Notes: generated from the sequence alone by a model not told the origin. Counted from the stretch's first letter, positions 32,401 to 43,530 are shown. The stretch: DNA of 64,000 bases from Gigantopelta aegis (GCF_016097555.1 NC_054713.1:5250888-5314887); one strand, 5' to 3'. Made by a program: numbers and translations.

Positions 32401-35400
32401 GTCCGACGTGCGAAGTATTACGTAACAAGTTGTCCACCTGGGCTACGGGCAATAAACTGCACACGGCCCTCTAACACAATTAAAATCGCCACAGGCGAAA
32501 CAAATTAAGAGCATGTACCGTGACAGGCATTGTATTAAAATGAAGACTGACACCTTCAGGGGTAGCTCTGTGATCAGAAAAGTCTGCCAAATTATCTAAA
32601 AAATGCAAAACCTAGAGTTATTTTCCAACAAGATATCAATCATTACACACATTCCCCCCCCCCCCCCCCAAATTAAAATAAAATTTGCAATACCTTAAAA
32701 CTGTAATATATGGAGGATACTCCACGAGTCTTGTCTTGTCTTGTGATATCATAATTTATCAACAGGATTTTGCAACAGTTGTAAACAATGTCCGTTGAAT
32801 GTTACTATATTTGGCAGCGGTAGACTCGTTAACTAGCAGAACGACAGTGGGGTGTATGTCACTAGTGATAGGTTTAGTGCTGAAACATACACAGTGAGGT
32901 AACAAAAGAAGAGATATCTCCTAGGAGAATATCGCAGGATATATAGCAAATTACTGAACCAGCGATATCTCCTGTAAAAGTCTTTAATGAATGATAAAGT
33001 TACCTAACTACCTCAGTGAAATGTGACTTTCGTTCATCAGTTTTCCGAATGTCTTGTAATCGTTACGCTCCAGTGCTTTCGTCGCCTCCTCAGTTCGACG
33101 GATCTCGCTGATGACATGGCGGATTCTCCGAAACATCTCCGCGTCCATCTCCGATTTAAACGCTAAAATAAATCACAATTAGTGTTGGCAATCTATTGGA
33201 AATTCATCATCAGTTATAACCAGTTTGGACCAACCACGGGAATTTAGGTACGATTTGCTGCAAATGTCACTTTTAACAAAATTGCCATAGGTAGGCTCAA
33301 ACTGACGTCGGTAGGCCATTTCACCCATTGCAGTGGGAGAACAATTGTGAAGTTTGAGCCCTGCATGGTCCCATGTCTGATGATATTGGGGAAATTAGTG
33401 CATTTTAATCATAATTAGGATATTCCGTCTGGCCATTGAATGCTGTAAAATACCACTGTTAAATTAATTTAACAGAAATAGTTAAATATATATATTGAGA
33501 ATTTTCAAAAAAAGAGTAAAGTTTGTTTTATTTAACGACGCCACTAGAGCACATTGATTTTTTATCTTATCATTGGATGTCAAACATATGGTCATTCTGA
33601 CACTGTTTTTTTTAGAGGAAACTCGCTGTCGCCACATAGGCTACTCTTTTACGACAGGCAGCAAGGGATCTTTTATTTGCGCTTCCCACAGGCAGGATAG
33701 CACAAACCATGGCCTTTGTTGAACCAGTTATGGATCACTGGTCGGTGCAAGTGGTTTACACCTACCCATTGAGCCTTGCTCACTCAGGGTTTGGAGTGGG
33801 TATCTGGATTAAAAATCCCATGCCTCGACTGGGATCCGAACCCAGTACCTACCAGCCTGTAGATTGATGGCCTAACCACGACGCCGGTTTGAGAATTTTC
33901 AGAGCCACTTTCTTTTGGGATGGGACCTATGTGAGGACCCAAAGAATGCCTGGATAAATGCCTGAATCAGTCAACTTTCTACAATACAATCAGTTACAAT
34001 TATTCTTATGTACCTGTAAGTAGTACTTTATTAAGATCATGACCTATTGTTGTATTCTCTGGGATAGACCCGACATTTTGCTAATTTTACCTTTAAAACA
34101 TATTCAATATTTACAAACACATGAAAAAAAATGAAAAACCCACAGCATATTTATATCAATTCCATCATTTAACTATAGGAACATATACAGTTAGAATTAA
34201 AAATAAATAAATAAACTGATAAAATATCAAAAGTACTAGCAATACAAAAACAATAAAAAATCAATGATTTAAAATAAAATAAATAAATACACCTGTGAGA
34301 TCCTTTTCTGTAGCTTCTCGTAAACTTTTCTTCTTCATCAGCGTGGCAGCCCATTCGCACTGGCGTCGACGAGTTGGGTACTCGGAGCCGGTCAGTTCGT
34401 GTTTGACGTTTGAGTTTGTGACCAGTATCACAACACTCGGGTCAGCCATGGGCACCAAATGTCCATCGAGTGACCTGCAACAAGTCAAGTCTAGTTACAC
34501 ACGTACCAAGCACAAAACAACAATGTGAAAAACACTTGGATCATTTTCTCTGTTCATAAGACACTTATCTGCAACAAGTTAGTCGAGTAATTCTAGTCAA
34601 ACATGTACTAAGCCACACAGGCATTTCTGCTGGAAATTGTGGAAGAGGTTTGTACCATAGGGAGCTACATTTTTAGAGTCATGCTACTGCAGAAAATGTA
34701 TTGGGGGCAAAAAGGAGAGAAGAATATTCACTTAGAGTATGGGATGTGGGTGGTCGACTCCCCAAACTCACCCACCCAACCCGTACAGAAAATAACATTA
34801 GGAAAAATTAAGTGAGCATTTTTTGTTAATAATTCCAGTTTGGCTTGACGCAAGAAAAAAAAAAAAAAAAAAAAAAAAACTTTTTTAAAACGGTTAAAAT
34901 GTTCTGCTTTTATGTACAATTGCTGCTCAAAACACACAATATGCTTTTTTATTATTAGCTTCATGAGCAGCTTCTGTTTTCATCTTAAAGAATTTATTAA
35001 CAAGTTCTAGTTTTTGCTTCAAGATTAAAATTTAAGAAGCAAAGATTGCTTCATACTCCACTTGTAAAATAAAAAAATTTAAGCCTTAAACAGTGACATT
35101 AAATTAATCATTAACTATAAGTATGTACCTGCAGTCTATCAACAGGGCGTGTCCTGCTTTCCCCATCACGGCGATGTACTGATCCATGATACCGCACGGC
35201 ATGCCGGCAAAATCGTGTTCCGCTTTCTGACACGCCAACACCTTCTGCATGGGCTTCACCTCGCCTGCAGTCTCCGAGACCTGCTCCAGAAACATGTAGG
35301 TGGCGACCTCTATGGAGGCAGAGCTCGACACTCCCCCGCCAATTGGCACTGACGTCAAAATCACGGCATCGAAGGAAGGGACCTTTCCTAGAAGTAAAGG

Positions 35401-38400
35401 TTTAGTTTTGTTTAAGGACGCCGCAAGAGCACATTGATTTATTAATCATCGGCTGTTGTCAAACATTTGGCAATTTTGACCTATAGTCTTAGAGAAGAAA
35501 CCTGCTACATTTGTCCATTAATAGCAAGGCATATTTTACAGGACAGCACATAGCCTTTGATATACCGGTCATGGTTGACTGGCTGGGACGAGAAATAGTC
35601 CATTGGGCCCACAGATATAGGGATTGATCCCAGACCGATCGCACATCAAGCGAGCGCTTTATCACTGGGCTACATGTCACACCTTTTCCTACAAGTAAAC
35701 ATAAAGCAAGAAATTTACAGTGCAATATGAAGGAATAAAATGTAGCATTAAATGATGTACATGTATGTACTCAATATAGTTTTATTTACAGCTATACGGC
35801 AACCAAACTAGTTTATGACCCATAAATATCATTACTGTGACCCTTACCTCAAAGTAGTAACTGATTAAAATGGTATCTTTCATGGCTCATTTTTAGTACA
35901 ATTAATGAGATGTTTTTACAACATCCCTAATTTCACATAAAATTTTAGTACTTTTTTTTAAACACAGGTACCCCATACATGTTTCAAGTACAAAGCTACA
36001 GTACTTGACACAGTGGTACTAGATGAAATAAAACCGCATACATTTTTTGCCTAGATAAAACTAATTTACAACAAACTCTCACGTTTATCACCAATAGCAG
36101 GACTTGTGGTATTAACTGCTCTTGAACTTTGACCCAGCTAGAAGTTATTTGGCTTAATACTACCTATAGCAATACATGTCCCCTACCGGGCCCAACATAT
36201 TTTCTTATCTACTGAGTTCATGGGCCATAACTCTGTAAAAAAAAAAGGGTAAATCACCATGAAATTTAAAACCTGACCTGCAACAATACATGTTAAAGGT
36301 CTCAATATCTCAAGGCAGTTTTACTATATATAGACAATACCTATAAAATTGGCAACCACATGTCCCCTACTGGGCCCAACATATTTTCTTATCTCCTGAG
36401 TTCATGGGCCATAACTCTGTAAAACAATATATGGGTAAATCACCATGAAAATTAAAACCTGACCTGCAACAGTACATGATAAAGGACTCAATATCTCAAG
36501 GCAGTTTTACTATATATAGTCAATACCTATAAAGTTGGCGACCACACCCTTGACGTAGTTTGCCCAGTGAGGTTTTCCTGGTGTCAGTGGTGAATCAGCT
36601 GATGGGCAGGGAAACTCAACGGACTTGGGTTCATCGACTCCATTGGCCAACGTCAACACACGACAGGTTCCACTTGTGGTTTTATTACCCACAACAACGG
36701 TTACCATAGGCAGTGCCTAATAATGAAAAACAAAAAAAGTGTTCATTAAATATTTTTTTAGCATGTTACATATATACGGTACTAGGTCAAGGCCAGTTAA
36801 TAGTATATGTAGGTAAATGTCAGGGGTATGTGATTACTTGTGGGTTTAAAAATCAATTAATCAGTGTTCTTGCTGGTTGAAAATTAAAGGAGGGCAGCCA
36901 CGCGACAACGCATCAAACCCTTAAAAAAAATATACATATATACTTTTTTTTAATGCAAAGCTTGGTTGCTGTATATCGATGTGTGTTGTTCGACTTTGTG
37001 GAAAGACCTACCTCCTTATTTTTGTCGCTCAGTATCCAGGTCTCAAACTTAAGAATTTGTCTTGAACACCAATTTGTTTTTAAAATGCCATGGGTGAAAT
37101 GACCCACAGATGGCAATTTTGACCATGCCTACAGCAATGTTTTTAAAAGTTACTTTAACAGAAAATAAACATGACTGAAAGGTTATTTTGCTGAATGTAG
37201 ACATATTTCAAATGTACAAATGTTATATACTGGCAGATAATGTACACCGAGACGTATACATTTTGCCATCATTGAGGAGTTTTACTGATGGCATTTTTGT
37301 ACTGTCGGTGATGTTCCCGACCTATGGCAATTTATATCTCAATGATGGCAACTACCACCAGTACCGTTGTTAAGTTCGAGCCCTGAGTAGCTAGCCTATA
37401 CAAAAAAGTTGGAATGATGTACAAGCTGACTCATCTTTTGTGTTCCGTTAGTTGAACATTAATTTAATGTACAGTCATTTGTTACACTGGACAGGTACAT
37501 TCATGTATGTACTATGGTTTGGCTGGATTTTAATGTTTTTACAACTTGTAAGTGAAAGCATCTTGGAGGTGAAAGGAAGGAAATGTTTTATTTAATGACA
37601 CACTCAACACATTTTATTTATGGTTATATAAATCAAAATATGAGACATTATGTACATACATATACATGTATTTAAAACAGGTTCATGTACACAATGTCAT
37701 GCAGCAGGGCTAACTCTGGCACTCGCCAAATTCGCCACTTGCAAATTTTAAAAACAACTGGCAAATGTTTATTTAATTTGGCAAACTAATTTCATGAAAT
37801 AATTGATATTTTGTTAGAAAATAACTGGGTTTCTGGAAATTTTAAAGTTTAGTTTACATAATTTGGCGACATTTTGTGGCCTATGTGACCCAGTCTTATT
37901 AAACATGATACGATAACTAGAGGATACTCCCCACGTGTCTTGTGATATTGTAATTTATCAGCACGAGTTGATAAAAGTATGAAATCAGAGACTTGCCGAG
38001 GATTTTTATACTTTTATCAACGAGTGCTGATCAATTATGATATCACAAGACATGAGAGGGGTATTCTATTTATCGTCCATTATCATTCTTTTCATTTGCG
38101 ACAATTGTAAACAATGTCAATAATGTGGGTTGAATGTCACTATATTTGGCAGCGGTAGACTCGTTAACTAGCAGAATGACAGTGGCGTGATGTCACTAAT
38201 GACAGGTTTAGTACTCCAACATACACAGTGACGTAACAAAAAGAAGATATTACAAATTATTGTGCCAGCGATATCTCCTACAAAAGCCTTTAATGGATGA
38301 TAATAGGTAATATTATATTATTATTGGCGTTTCTGAAAATACTAAATATTTTCTTGTGTGTGCAATGTATTGCAAATCCCAAGAAAATTGTGCCGAAACT

Positions 38401-39885
38401 TGGCTAATGTGTTTCACCCAATTGGAGCCATCCAAAGGAGAAAACCTAGAATCTGGGATTTTGTAATCCCCTCTGTGTACAACAACACACACACACACAC
38501 ACCCAACCCCTGCAATTGCCCACAGCAATCTGCAAACCTGTGGAAATTGCCATGGAGTTTTTAATTCTCTATGGAATTTTTTTGCCTTTAACTATAACTA
38601 TTCAGGGTTTTTTTCAACAGTATGTTTTTTTTGCCGTGGACATTTTCTTAAAGGGGCACGCCCTAGTTGTTAACCATTACGCCGTTGGTTTTTGCTATTA
38701 AACCCATTTTCTCACAAATAAAATTTTACATTTTATTATTTAGAATATACATTTCCATTCACCTGAAGTGTTTTGGGGTAATCCTGGTGTTTGTAATACC
38801 ACAAAATGCATTTTTCATATTTCTTAAAAACGCATGCGCGTCTGAGAAAAAAACGTTAAGCAGACAAGGTGTAATCTATTTTTTGAGGAGATCTTCCCGT
38901 TTCATCATCACAGACGTTGGTATACCCGTTATCATTTTGGTTCGGTTTGTTTTCTCGTGCACAGTTCGCGCAATCAACATCCGATTTGTTGTTGTTTGCT
39001 TGTTCATTTGTGAGGTTTTTCTTCACAGTTCATTAACAATAAAGTTCAGACAAGTAAGTATCTCAATACAAAACGTTACAAACCCGTAAAACCAATAATT
39101 TTGCTAAGTCTTACGATATCTGGAGAGGGGATACAACCTTGGGGGGGGGGTATGGGGCACAAGCTATAGAGTTACCTTTATTTAAATAGAGTAGGACAAG
39201 AAAAACCTTACATTTTCGTCCTGGGGAAGGGAAGTGCCTCCCCACCTCTGGTTCCTACAGACTGTACTACTACTACTACTACCAATAATAATAAACGGTG
39301 CATCTATTTGCTAATAACAATAGGTTAGCCACTAGTACCCGGTGCCGAATAGCAAATGTAGGCTAATTGCGGTTTATATATAAAATTTATTATTTCAAAC
39401 ACTTTAGTATAGTCAACATGGTCAGTGACGGACTATCATTGTCGTCTTATTCCGATTCAAGTATCATGATTGCTGCAGCAGCCACTTCCTTAACAGAAGC
39501 ACCCATGTTGGTAAAGTAACTTCCTGTTCCAAACTCATTCCTTTCGCTGTCCAGAACAGAACAGTTGGAACATGCCCAGGAGAGGTGAAAGGAACGCACC
39601 CCAAGTCTGTGTGCACTCTGGGAAATTCGTCGTGACATAGGCATTTCTGTGCTTCGAGCAACATCTACCAGTGACATCAGAATACTAATTTTCAAAATTA
39701 TTTCAAGTGATTGGGTCACGGGGATTCCCATGGTATTTATCGATATAAAACCAGCTTTTTCACTATGTTTTAAAAAAACGTGATCTAAGTGTGTTACAGT
39801 TTTGTAGATTAACCAAAATTAGAATTAATTTTTGCAGGCTGAAACTAGGGCGTGCGACTTTAATTGCAGGGTTACTTTGTCAGTG

Positions 39886-39921
<36 letters not shown>

Positions 39922-42900
39922 ACACACACACACTTTCTTCTGCCTCTGAGTGTACAGATTAAAAAAATGTTGGATGCCAGACTTTGCAATTTTTAGGTGA
40001 AACATGGTCACTCTAGTTGGGGTCTTTAATTTATATGCATTTTCCCACACAGGGTGGCACATACCACAGCCTTTCTTGGGCACTGGTTTGGACATTAAGA
40101 AAAAAAACCTTTCAGATTATGGCTTCCCGGAGGGGTATTCTTGAGCATTAAAATAAATTGTGTTTATTTTAATGAACTATGGCCATTAAGGGGATTCGAT
40201 TCTTTGACTTCTGGCTTCAGATAGATCATCATCCTGTCCCGCCTCCACACGCCCCATAACATTTGTCATCAGCTTACATGATCATCAATATATTTTATTT
40301 TCAATCCTCAGCCTTTTCTCAGAAAATACGGAACTCTTTCCCTCTTTCCATCGAATAAAAAAGTATCGTCAACGTCCCTAACTGTGTTATGCTTCAAATT
40401 CTGTTCACTTTGTTTTCTTGTGCATGGTTCGCGCAATCAACATCCGATTTGTTGTCATCGGCATATCGTTCATTTATGAGGTTTTTCTTCACAGTTCAGG
40501 AACATTTTTATAAACAATAAAGTTGAGAAAAGTAAGTATCTAAATACAAAAATTTACAAACCCCATAAACCATTAATTTTACTAAGTCGTTTTTGTTTAT
40601 TCCTTAAAATTACCAATATCGGATCCACATGACTCGTAGAAATTGACTTAAAATGGAGAAAGATAATTAACATTCGGTGCGTGTCACATGACCTCACACG
40701 TGCCAGATCAACAAAGCCAAAGAATTTAATTTTTATGATTTTTAAGACACCTGTTGTGAGAATTTGTTTTCAATTATTATATTCAATCTGCAAAGGTATG
40801 CTACATTTTTGTGCCTCTATTGTAGTGAATAGTATTCATAATCCATTCATAACAGTTGTAAATAATTTTGAGTATATAAATTTTGTTAATTTAGAATCAG
40901 TTCCTTAAAAAAATTATATTTTACAAACTATGCGCAGGTATGGAGTCATAATGGACGTAATGCCTATCAGTATTGACATCAAGTGTGAGCGATGTGTGTT
41001 GAGGGGGGAGTATGTAGTAGTGTTGGTATAAAGTGCTCCTACTGGCAGTAGCTAGTGGGAATTTCATTATTAGCTCCCTATCAACACTACTACATTGAAA
41101 TGCATGCACCTGAACGCAGTTAGAAACGTCGCACTTTTTCCTGTTTACTGTAGGGTGTTTCACTTTTATTTACTAGTACGGATCGCGGACACTTTTTAAA
41201 TATGACAAGAATGATATTGATTGTTTGTTATACTGAGGAAATACCTTTAAAAGAATTAAAAGAATTTAAAAAAAAAAAATTCAATTAGCAATGACCCCCA
41301 AAATTAAAATTTGTAATCAGGGTAGGTAACTCCGTTTTGCAAAAAAAAAAAAGAAAAAAAGTTTGGCACACTCATTTGTGCATTACAAATGAACATTACC
41401 ATCATCGTCATATGCTACATGTAGTAATCAGTAACTCCTCATTCGTTACCCGCATTATCACAGCATTCAATTGTACAGAGTAAAGAGCATCAATCGGCCA
41501 TGGAAAAAGTGATATACAGGTCAATGGTCAATATGTAAGAGAACAAAATGTGTACCATTAATGTTGTATCTCTGTCAAAATGTCAACTTGTGTGTGTGTG
41601 TTATATGCGAGATAGAGACAAGAGAGAAATGAGACAGTGAGAGAGGAAAAGAAGGACAGAGCAAGAGAGATAACAGATGTATGTTAGGTTTTGGGAAATT
41701 GAGTTAACTTTATAATTACAAAATTTGAAATAATTAGAGAATGCTTCATTGTTGGTTGTATGGCTTATTAGCTAAGTCTGTCTTTGATTTTTAAAACATA
41801 AGTTAGTGGCATTAAAAAACAAAATTACATCACCCATGCTGTGTTATTGAGACAATTATATACACATTTAGTACTGTTGTTGTCAAAGGTGTGCAAACAG
41901 TGGTTTAACTGGTGAAACGAAAAGTTGTAGAATACATGTAGTTAGGATTTTAAAAAGTTTTTTTTACACATTAAGTATATAGTCAAAGTTGACATTTTTA
42001 CCTGGGTACCACTTTAATAGATTACAGCCAGTGCTCCACAACTGGTGTAACAAAGGCTGTGGTGTGTACAATTCTGTCTGTGGAATGGAGCATATAAAAG
42101 ATCCCTTACTGCTAATCGAAAAGAGTAGCCCATGAAGTGGCAACAGCAGGTTTCCTCTCACAATATCTGTGTGGTTCTTAACCATGTCTGACGCCATATA
42201 ACCGTAAATAAAATGTGTCGAGTGGATTGTTAAATAAAACATTTCCTTCCTTCCTTCCTTCCACTTTAATAGTTAATATTTTGACTTGACATTTTTTCCA
42301 GTGACATTTTGTCCTACATCCGTTAATTATAAAGATGTGGTTATAGGGATTAATTTTTTGTGATTCCCTAACAACAGATGTGTCAGGGCCACAATAAATG
42401 TATTCATAATAACAAATCATTGAAAATGTAAACAAATATCTGCCATCTTGGATTGTAGTAAACACACAAACAGGAAGATGTTGTTAACGGGCGATCACAG
42501 TTATACAATAAATCAAAACATCTAAATTTTGTCATGTACTGCAAGAGTAATAAATTAATTATAATTACCTCACAAAAATAAATACTTGCAATAACGCCAT
42601 CAACACTATTTTTCAATAATTAAATGCGATATCGCTACTTTTTCACTTTGCCACTGAATAAAACGTAAAGTGGCAAGTAACACGAGTTCTATATTTGTTA
42701 TAAAGTTTTATCCATGTATTTTATACCTGTTACAAGTACTGGTATTCTTCCAATATTAAACAATAAATGTTTTATAGACGTTAACTAACATGTGCTTTTC
42801 AAACCTTGCATTCGGCAATGGTGTAACAGATGTGAGTGGCCCTACCAGTCTTCCAGTGCGGTCTCTATTACTAGAATGGTCAAATCATTGGACCCAAATT

Positions 42901-43287
42901 GTTGATTTTTTACGTTAAATGATTACAATCTATTGTTTCAACTTTCACGTATCGTAGCTGAAAAATGTAGAATAATATTTCCGTAAATATCGTATTCGTG
43001 TTTTTGTTAGGTGAACGCAGTTTGGGACGTCGATGGTACGCTACTTTAGTCGTGTTTCGCTTTATTCAATTATTCAATTTATTGCAATTCCTTCTTTTAT
43101 AACCATGCATTTGCCACCCACTCACCATGGGGAAGACGAACCCTTCGTTGTAATCGGTGTGTTCACCAATTAAATTGACCCTGCCTGGGGCGCACGCTGC
43201 CACTTGTGGGTCACATCCAAACTTCTTTTTAAAGGCAACACTCGCATCACGCAAAAGACATTCCACCTCCGGAATGGCAGTGGCCAT
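23454..43287 (-). CDS. GALK1: Galactokinase, seven exons
   Basis: Phosphorylates galactose with ATP to galactose-1-phosphate, the first committed step of the Leloir pathway, in the cytosol. Exons in order on the minus strand: 43287-43126, 36716-36527, 35387-35129, 34474-34293, 33162-33012, 25507-25345, 23525-23454. They total 1179 nt, 392 codons plus stop, the same length as human GALK1. All junctions are GT-AG and phases agree. Visible motifs are [13 protein letters not shown] (residues 35-47, galactokinase signature), [11 protein letters not shown] (132-142, GHMP ATP loop), the catalytic Asp in GIMDQ at residue 186, and [11 protein letters not shown] (345-355). The ATG has A at -3 and G at +4. 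An in-frame ATG 47 codons upstream lies in a SINE and was not chosen. Intron 5 holds a young LTR element in the same orientation. Exon 2 and exon 6 have duplicated splice junctions. Confidence 0.95.
23645..23895 (-). mobile_element. SINE, first tail type, in galactokinase intron 6
   Basis: On the minus strand it runs from 'ccaggtctccacaactggta' to the tail 'aataaaacatttattccttc'. The head is missing. Confidence 0.85.
24000..24170 (-). mobile_element. SINE fragment
   Basis: Contains the inverse of the 'gatatatcaaaggccatggt' body word and a degraded head near 24110-24160. Confidence 0.6.
24586..24937. mobile_element. Palindromic MITE, 'cagggctcg' family
   Basis: The left end 'ggctcgaaatta' and right end 'gtccgagccctg' are inverse. 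The same 350-bp sequence recurs in opposite orientation at 37030-37386, and half copies lie at 33265-33370. The CAGGGCTCG tip is hAT-like. It lies in galactokinase intron 6. Confidence 0.75.
25063..25370. repeat. 48-bp tandem array across the exon 6 donor of galactokinase
   Basis: Six full units begin at 25063, 25111, 25159, 25207, 25255 and 25303; a seventh partial unit from 25351 is the real end of exon 6. On the minus strand each unit reads acceptor-like CTGTAACAG, a 23-nt copy of the exon 6 end, then the donor GTACTG. The frame stays open through all units, adding a repeated 16-residue peptide if the intron were retained. Confidence 0.95.
25491..25880. repeat. 62-80-bp tandem array across the exon 6 acceptor of galactokinase
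   Basis: Six related units start near 25491 (the genuine exon start), 25561, 25641, 25709, 25789 and 25851. Each carries about 17 nt of the first exon 6 bases, a copy of the AG acceptor region and upstream intron. Copies differ by point changes and small indels. Confidence 0.9.
25905..26140 (-). mobile_element. SINE, diverged, head partly kept
   Basis: Holds the inverse of 'aaaggatcccttgctgctaa' (near 26015-26035) and of the head region near 26115-26140. Confidence 0.75.
26205..26616. mobile_element. MITE relic of the 'cagggcta' family, left of the LTR element
   Basis: Begins 'aacagggctagttctgg' with TTGGC and AAATT words as in 37705-37890. The LTR element is inserted just to its right. Related 'ggggtagctctg' sequence resumes at 32564 beyond the LTR element. 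Confidence 0.55.
26622..27851 (-). repeat. LTR (3' LTR in the element's orientation)
   Basis: 1230 bp, beginning TGTCACGG and ending CCGTGACA on the plus strand. It differs from its partner at one base that I noticed. A block of about 100 bp ('gtgtgataatt' to 'cagtaa') occurs twice inside it. Confidence 0.95.
28088..31130 (-). pseudogene. Internal gag-pol-like region of the LTR element (fossil)
   Basis: Coding-like sequence with capsid, CCHC knuckle ([14 protein letters not shown]), DTG protease word, integrase C-terminal (GPYVV, CHINLL) and RNase H-like ([11 protein letters not shown]) segments. It belongs to the retroelement and is not a host gene. Low-complexity CT repeats lie at 30600-30850. 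Confidence 0.88.
31296..32525 (-). repeat. LTR (5' LTR in the element's orientation)
   Basis: Direct repeat of 26622-27851 at equal length, near identical, with the same internal 100-bp duplication. Confidence 0.95.
32708..33000. repeat. Dispersed repeat, copy 1 ('ggatactcc' family)
   Basis: The same sequence recurs at 37918-38310: 'gaggatactcc', 'acaattgtaaacaatgt'-type, 'ggcagcggtagactcgttaa' and 'gcgatatctcct' in the same order. Both copies follow a 'cagggcta' MITE, so the two travel as a composite. It lies in galactokinase intron 5, ending 12 bp from the exon 5 donor. Confidence 0.8.
33265..33370. mobile_element. Half copy of the 'cagggctcg' MITE
   Basis: Shows 'attgccataggtaggctcaa' and ends 'gtttgagccctgc', as in 24820-24937. 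It lies in galactokinase intron 4. Confidence 0.65.
33514..33893 (-). mobile_element. Full SINE with a second type of tRNA-like head
   Basis: On the minus strand it opens with 'cggcgtcgtggttaggcc' (A-box-like) and 'gggttcggatccc' (B-box-like), continues through a 'gggtaggtgtaaaccacttg' region and ends in 'aacaaact'. It lies in galactokinase intron 4. Confidence 0.88.
34860..34882. repeat. Poly-A tract
   Basis: About 23 A in galactokinase intron 3, between exons 3 and 4. Confidence 0.9.
35402..35685 (-). mobile_element. SINE next to the exon 3 acceptor of galactokinase
   Basis: A nearly full SINE of the second tail type, in the gene's own orientation. Its 3' end stops about 12 bp before the intron 2 acceptor, so the branch-point region must lie in or at the edge of the SINE tail. 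Confidence 0.88.
36174..36548. repeat. 186-bp duplication across the exon 2 donor of galactokinase
   Basis: Two copies with a 186-bp period (landmarks 'caatacctat' at 36335 and 36521). The copy at the gene is the real end of exon 2. The other includes a diverged copy of the last 20 or so exon bases plus donor and intron. Confidence 0.88.
37030..37386. mobile_element. Palindromic MITE, 'cagggctcg' family
   Basis: Inverse copy of 24586-24937, with right end 'gttcgagccctg' and 'tatggcaatttatatctcaa' inside. It lies in galactokinase intron 1. Confidence 0.75.
37570..37628 (-). mobile_element. SINE tail fragment
   Basis: 'ggaaggaaatgttttattta' followed by the inverse of the 'gtgttgagtg' word. 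Confidence 0.7.
37705..37900. mobile_element. MITE, 'cagggctaactctggc' family
   Basis: 'agcagggctaactctggca' then 'caaattcgcca' and repeated TTGGC words, with homology to 12195-12400. Confidence 0.65.
37918..38310. repeat. Dispersed repeat, copy 2 ('ggatactcc' family)
   Basis: Longer copy of the repeat at 32708-33000. An inverted pair near 37935-38060 ('cttgtgatat' and its inverse) makes a hairpin. Confidence 0.8.
38500..38650. mobile_element. Copy of the 'acaacccctg' MITE, right end lost
   Basis: 'aacccctgcaattgcccac' to 'gccgtggacattttctta', as at 15363-15499. It abuts the next element at its right end. Confidence 0.65.
38648..39863. mobile_element. TTAA-flanked non-autonomous transposon, 1.2 kb
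   Basis: TTAA at both ends, with inverted tips AGGGGCACGCCCTAGTT and AGTCGCACGCCCTAGTT (read inward). No transposase was seen. The open frames at 39450-39730 look like a recurrent repeat sequence and not a gene. It lies in galactokinase intron 1. Confidence 0.75.
39889..39932. repeat. Poly-C followed by CA repeat
   Basis: About 32 C then CACACACACAC. Confidence 0.93.
40390..40560. repeat. Diverged copy of 38945-39090
   Basis: Shares 'cgcgcaatcaacatccgatt' and 'gaggtttttcttcacagttc' with the interior of the TTAA element, so a second partial copy of that element lies here. Confidence 0.7.
40570..42020. other. Galactokinase intron 1, nothing recognised
   Basis: AT-rich intronic DNA with short A runs. 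An AGAG-rich patch lies at 41605-41675. Confidence 0.5.
42023..42263 (+). mobile_element. SINE body and tail, first tail type
   Basis: From 'cagccagtgctccacaactg' to 'gttaaataaaacatttcct' and a CCTT run. Confidence 0.88.
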
Positions 43288-43389
43288 GTTTTTATGTTGT
43301 TGATTCTTCCGTTCTGTACATTTCCTCCTTTTTGCAAAGTGCCCCGTGTTCAGTAAGAAATTTCCGTGGCCTACTCCTAGATCGCTAGA

Positions 43390-43462
43390 GAAAAGTTTGG
43401 TTTGCTTAACGACACCACTAGAGCACATTTATTAATTAATCATTGGCTATTGGATGTCAGTG
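43390..43462 (-). mobile_element. SINE tail fragment upstream of galactokinase exon 1
   Basis: On the minus strand it reads 'tgctctagtggtgtcgttaa' and ends about 100 bp before the galactokinase ATG. It contains an ATG in frame with the gene. Confidence 0.8.
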
Positions 43463-43530
43463 GGGACATATAGAGAATAAGTACTACATTGGTCGATGCG
43501 TGATATCACTTATCTTACTTCTTCCATTGC

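Larger units (their letters stand above)
26622..32525 (-). mobile_element. Ty3/gypsy-type LTR retroelement, young, internally shortened
   Basis: Two 1230-bp LTRs bound a 3.4-kb internal region, with the 5-bp target duplication GGCAT on both sides (26617-26621, 32526-32530). On the minus strand the parts are: a PBS-like stretch beside the LTR with TGGGGCGCTCGTCCGGGAT; a gag-like region with an Arg/Glu/Asp-rich tract, a capsid-like segment and a CCHC knuckle; a protease-like DTG word; an integrase C-terminal-like piece; then RT/RNase H pieces; and a purine tract (GAGGTGGGGG) at the other LTR. Integrase-like sequence ahead of RT is the Gmr1-like arrangement. It is broken, with most of pol absent and perhaps two or three breaks in all. 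LTR identity says a very recent insertion. It lies in galactokinase intron 5, in the sense orientation. Confidence 0.93.

Noticed and set aside
39447-39731. 94-residue minus-strand frame as a gene
   Set aside because: It lies inside a TTAA-flanked element and shows no family motif or splice context.
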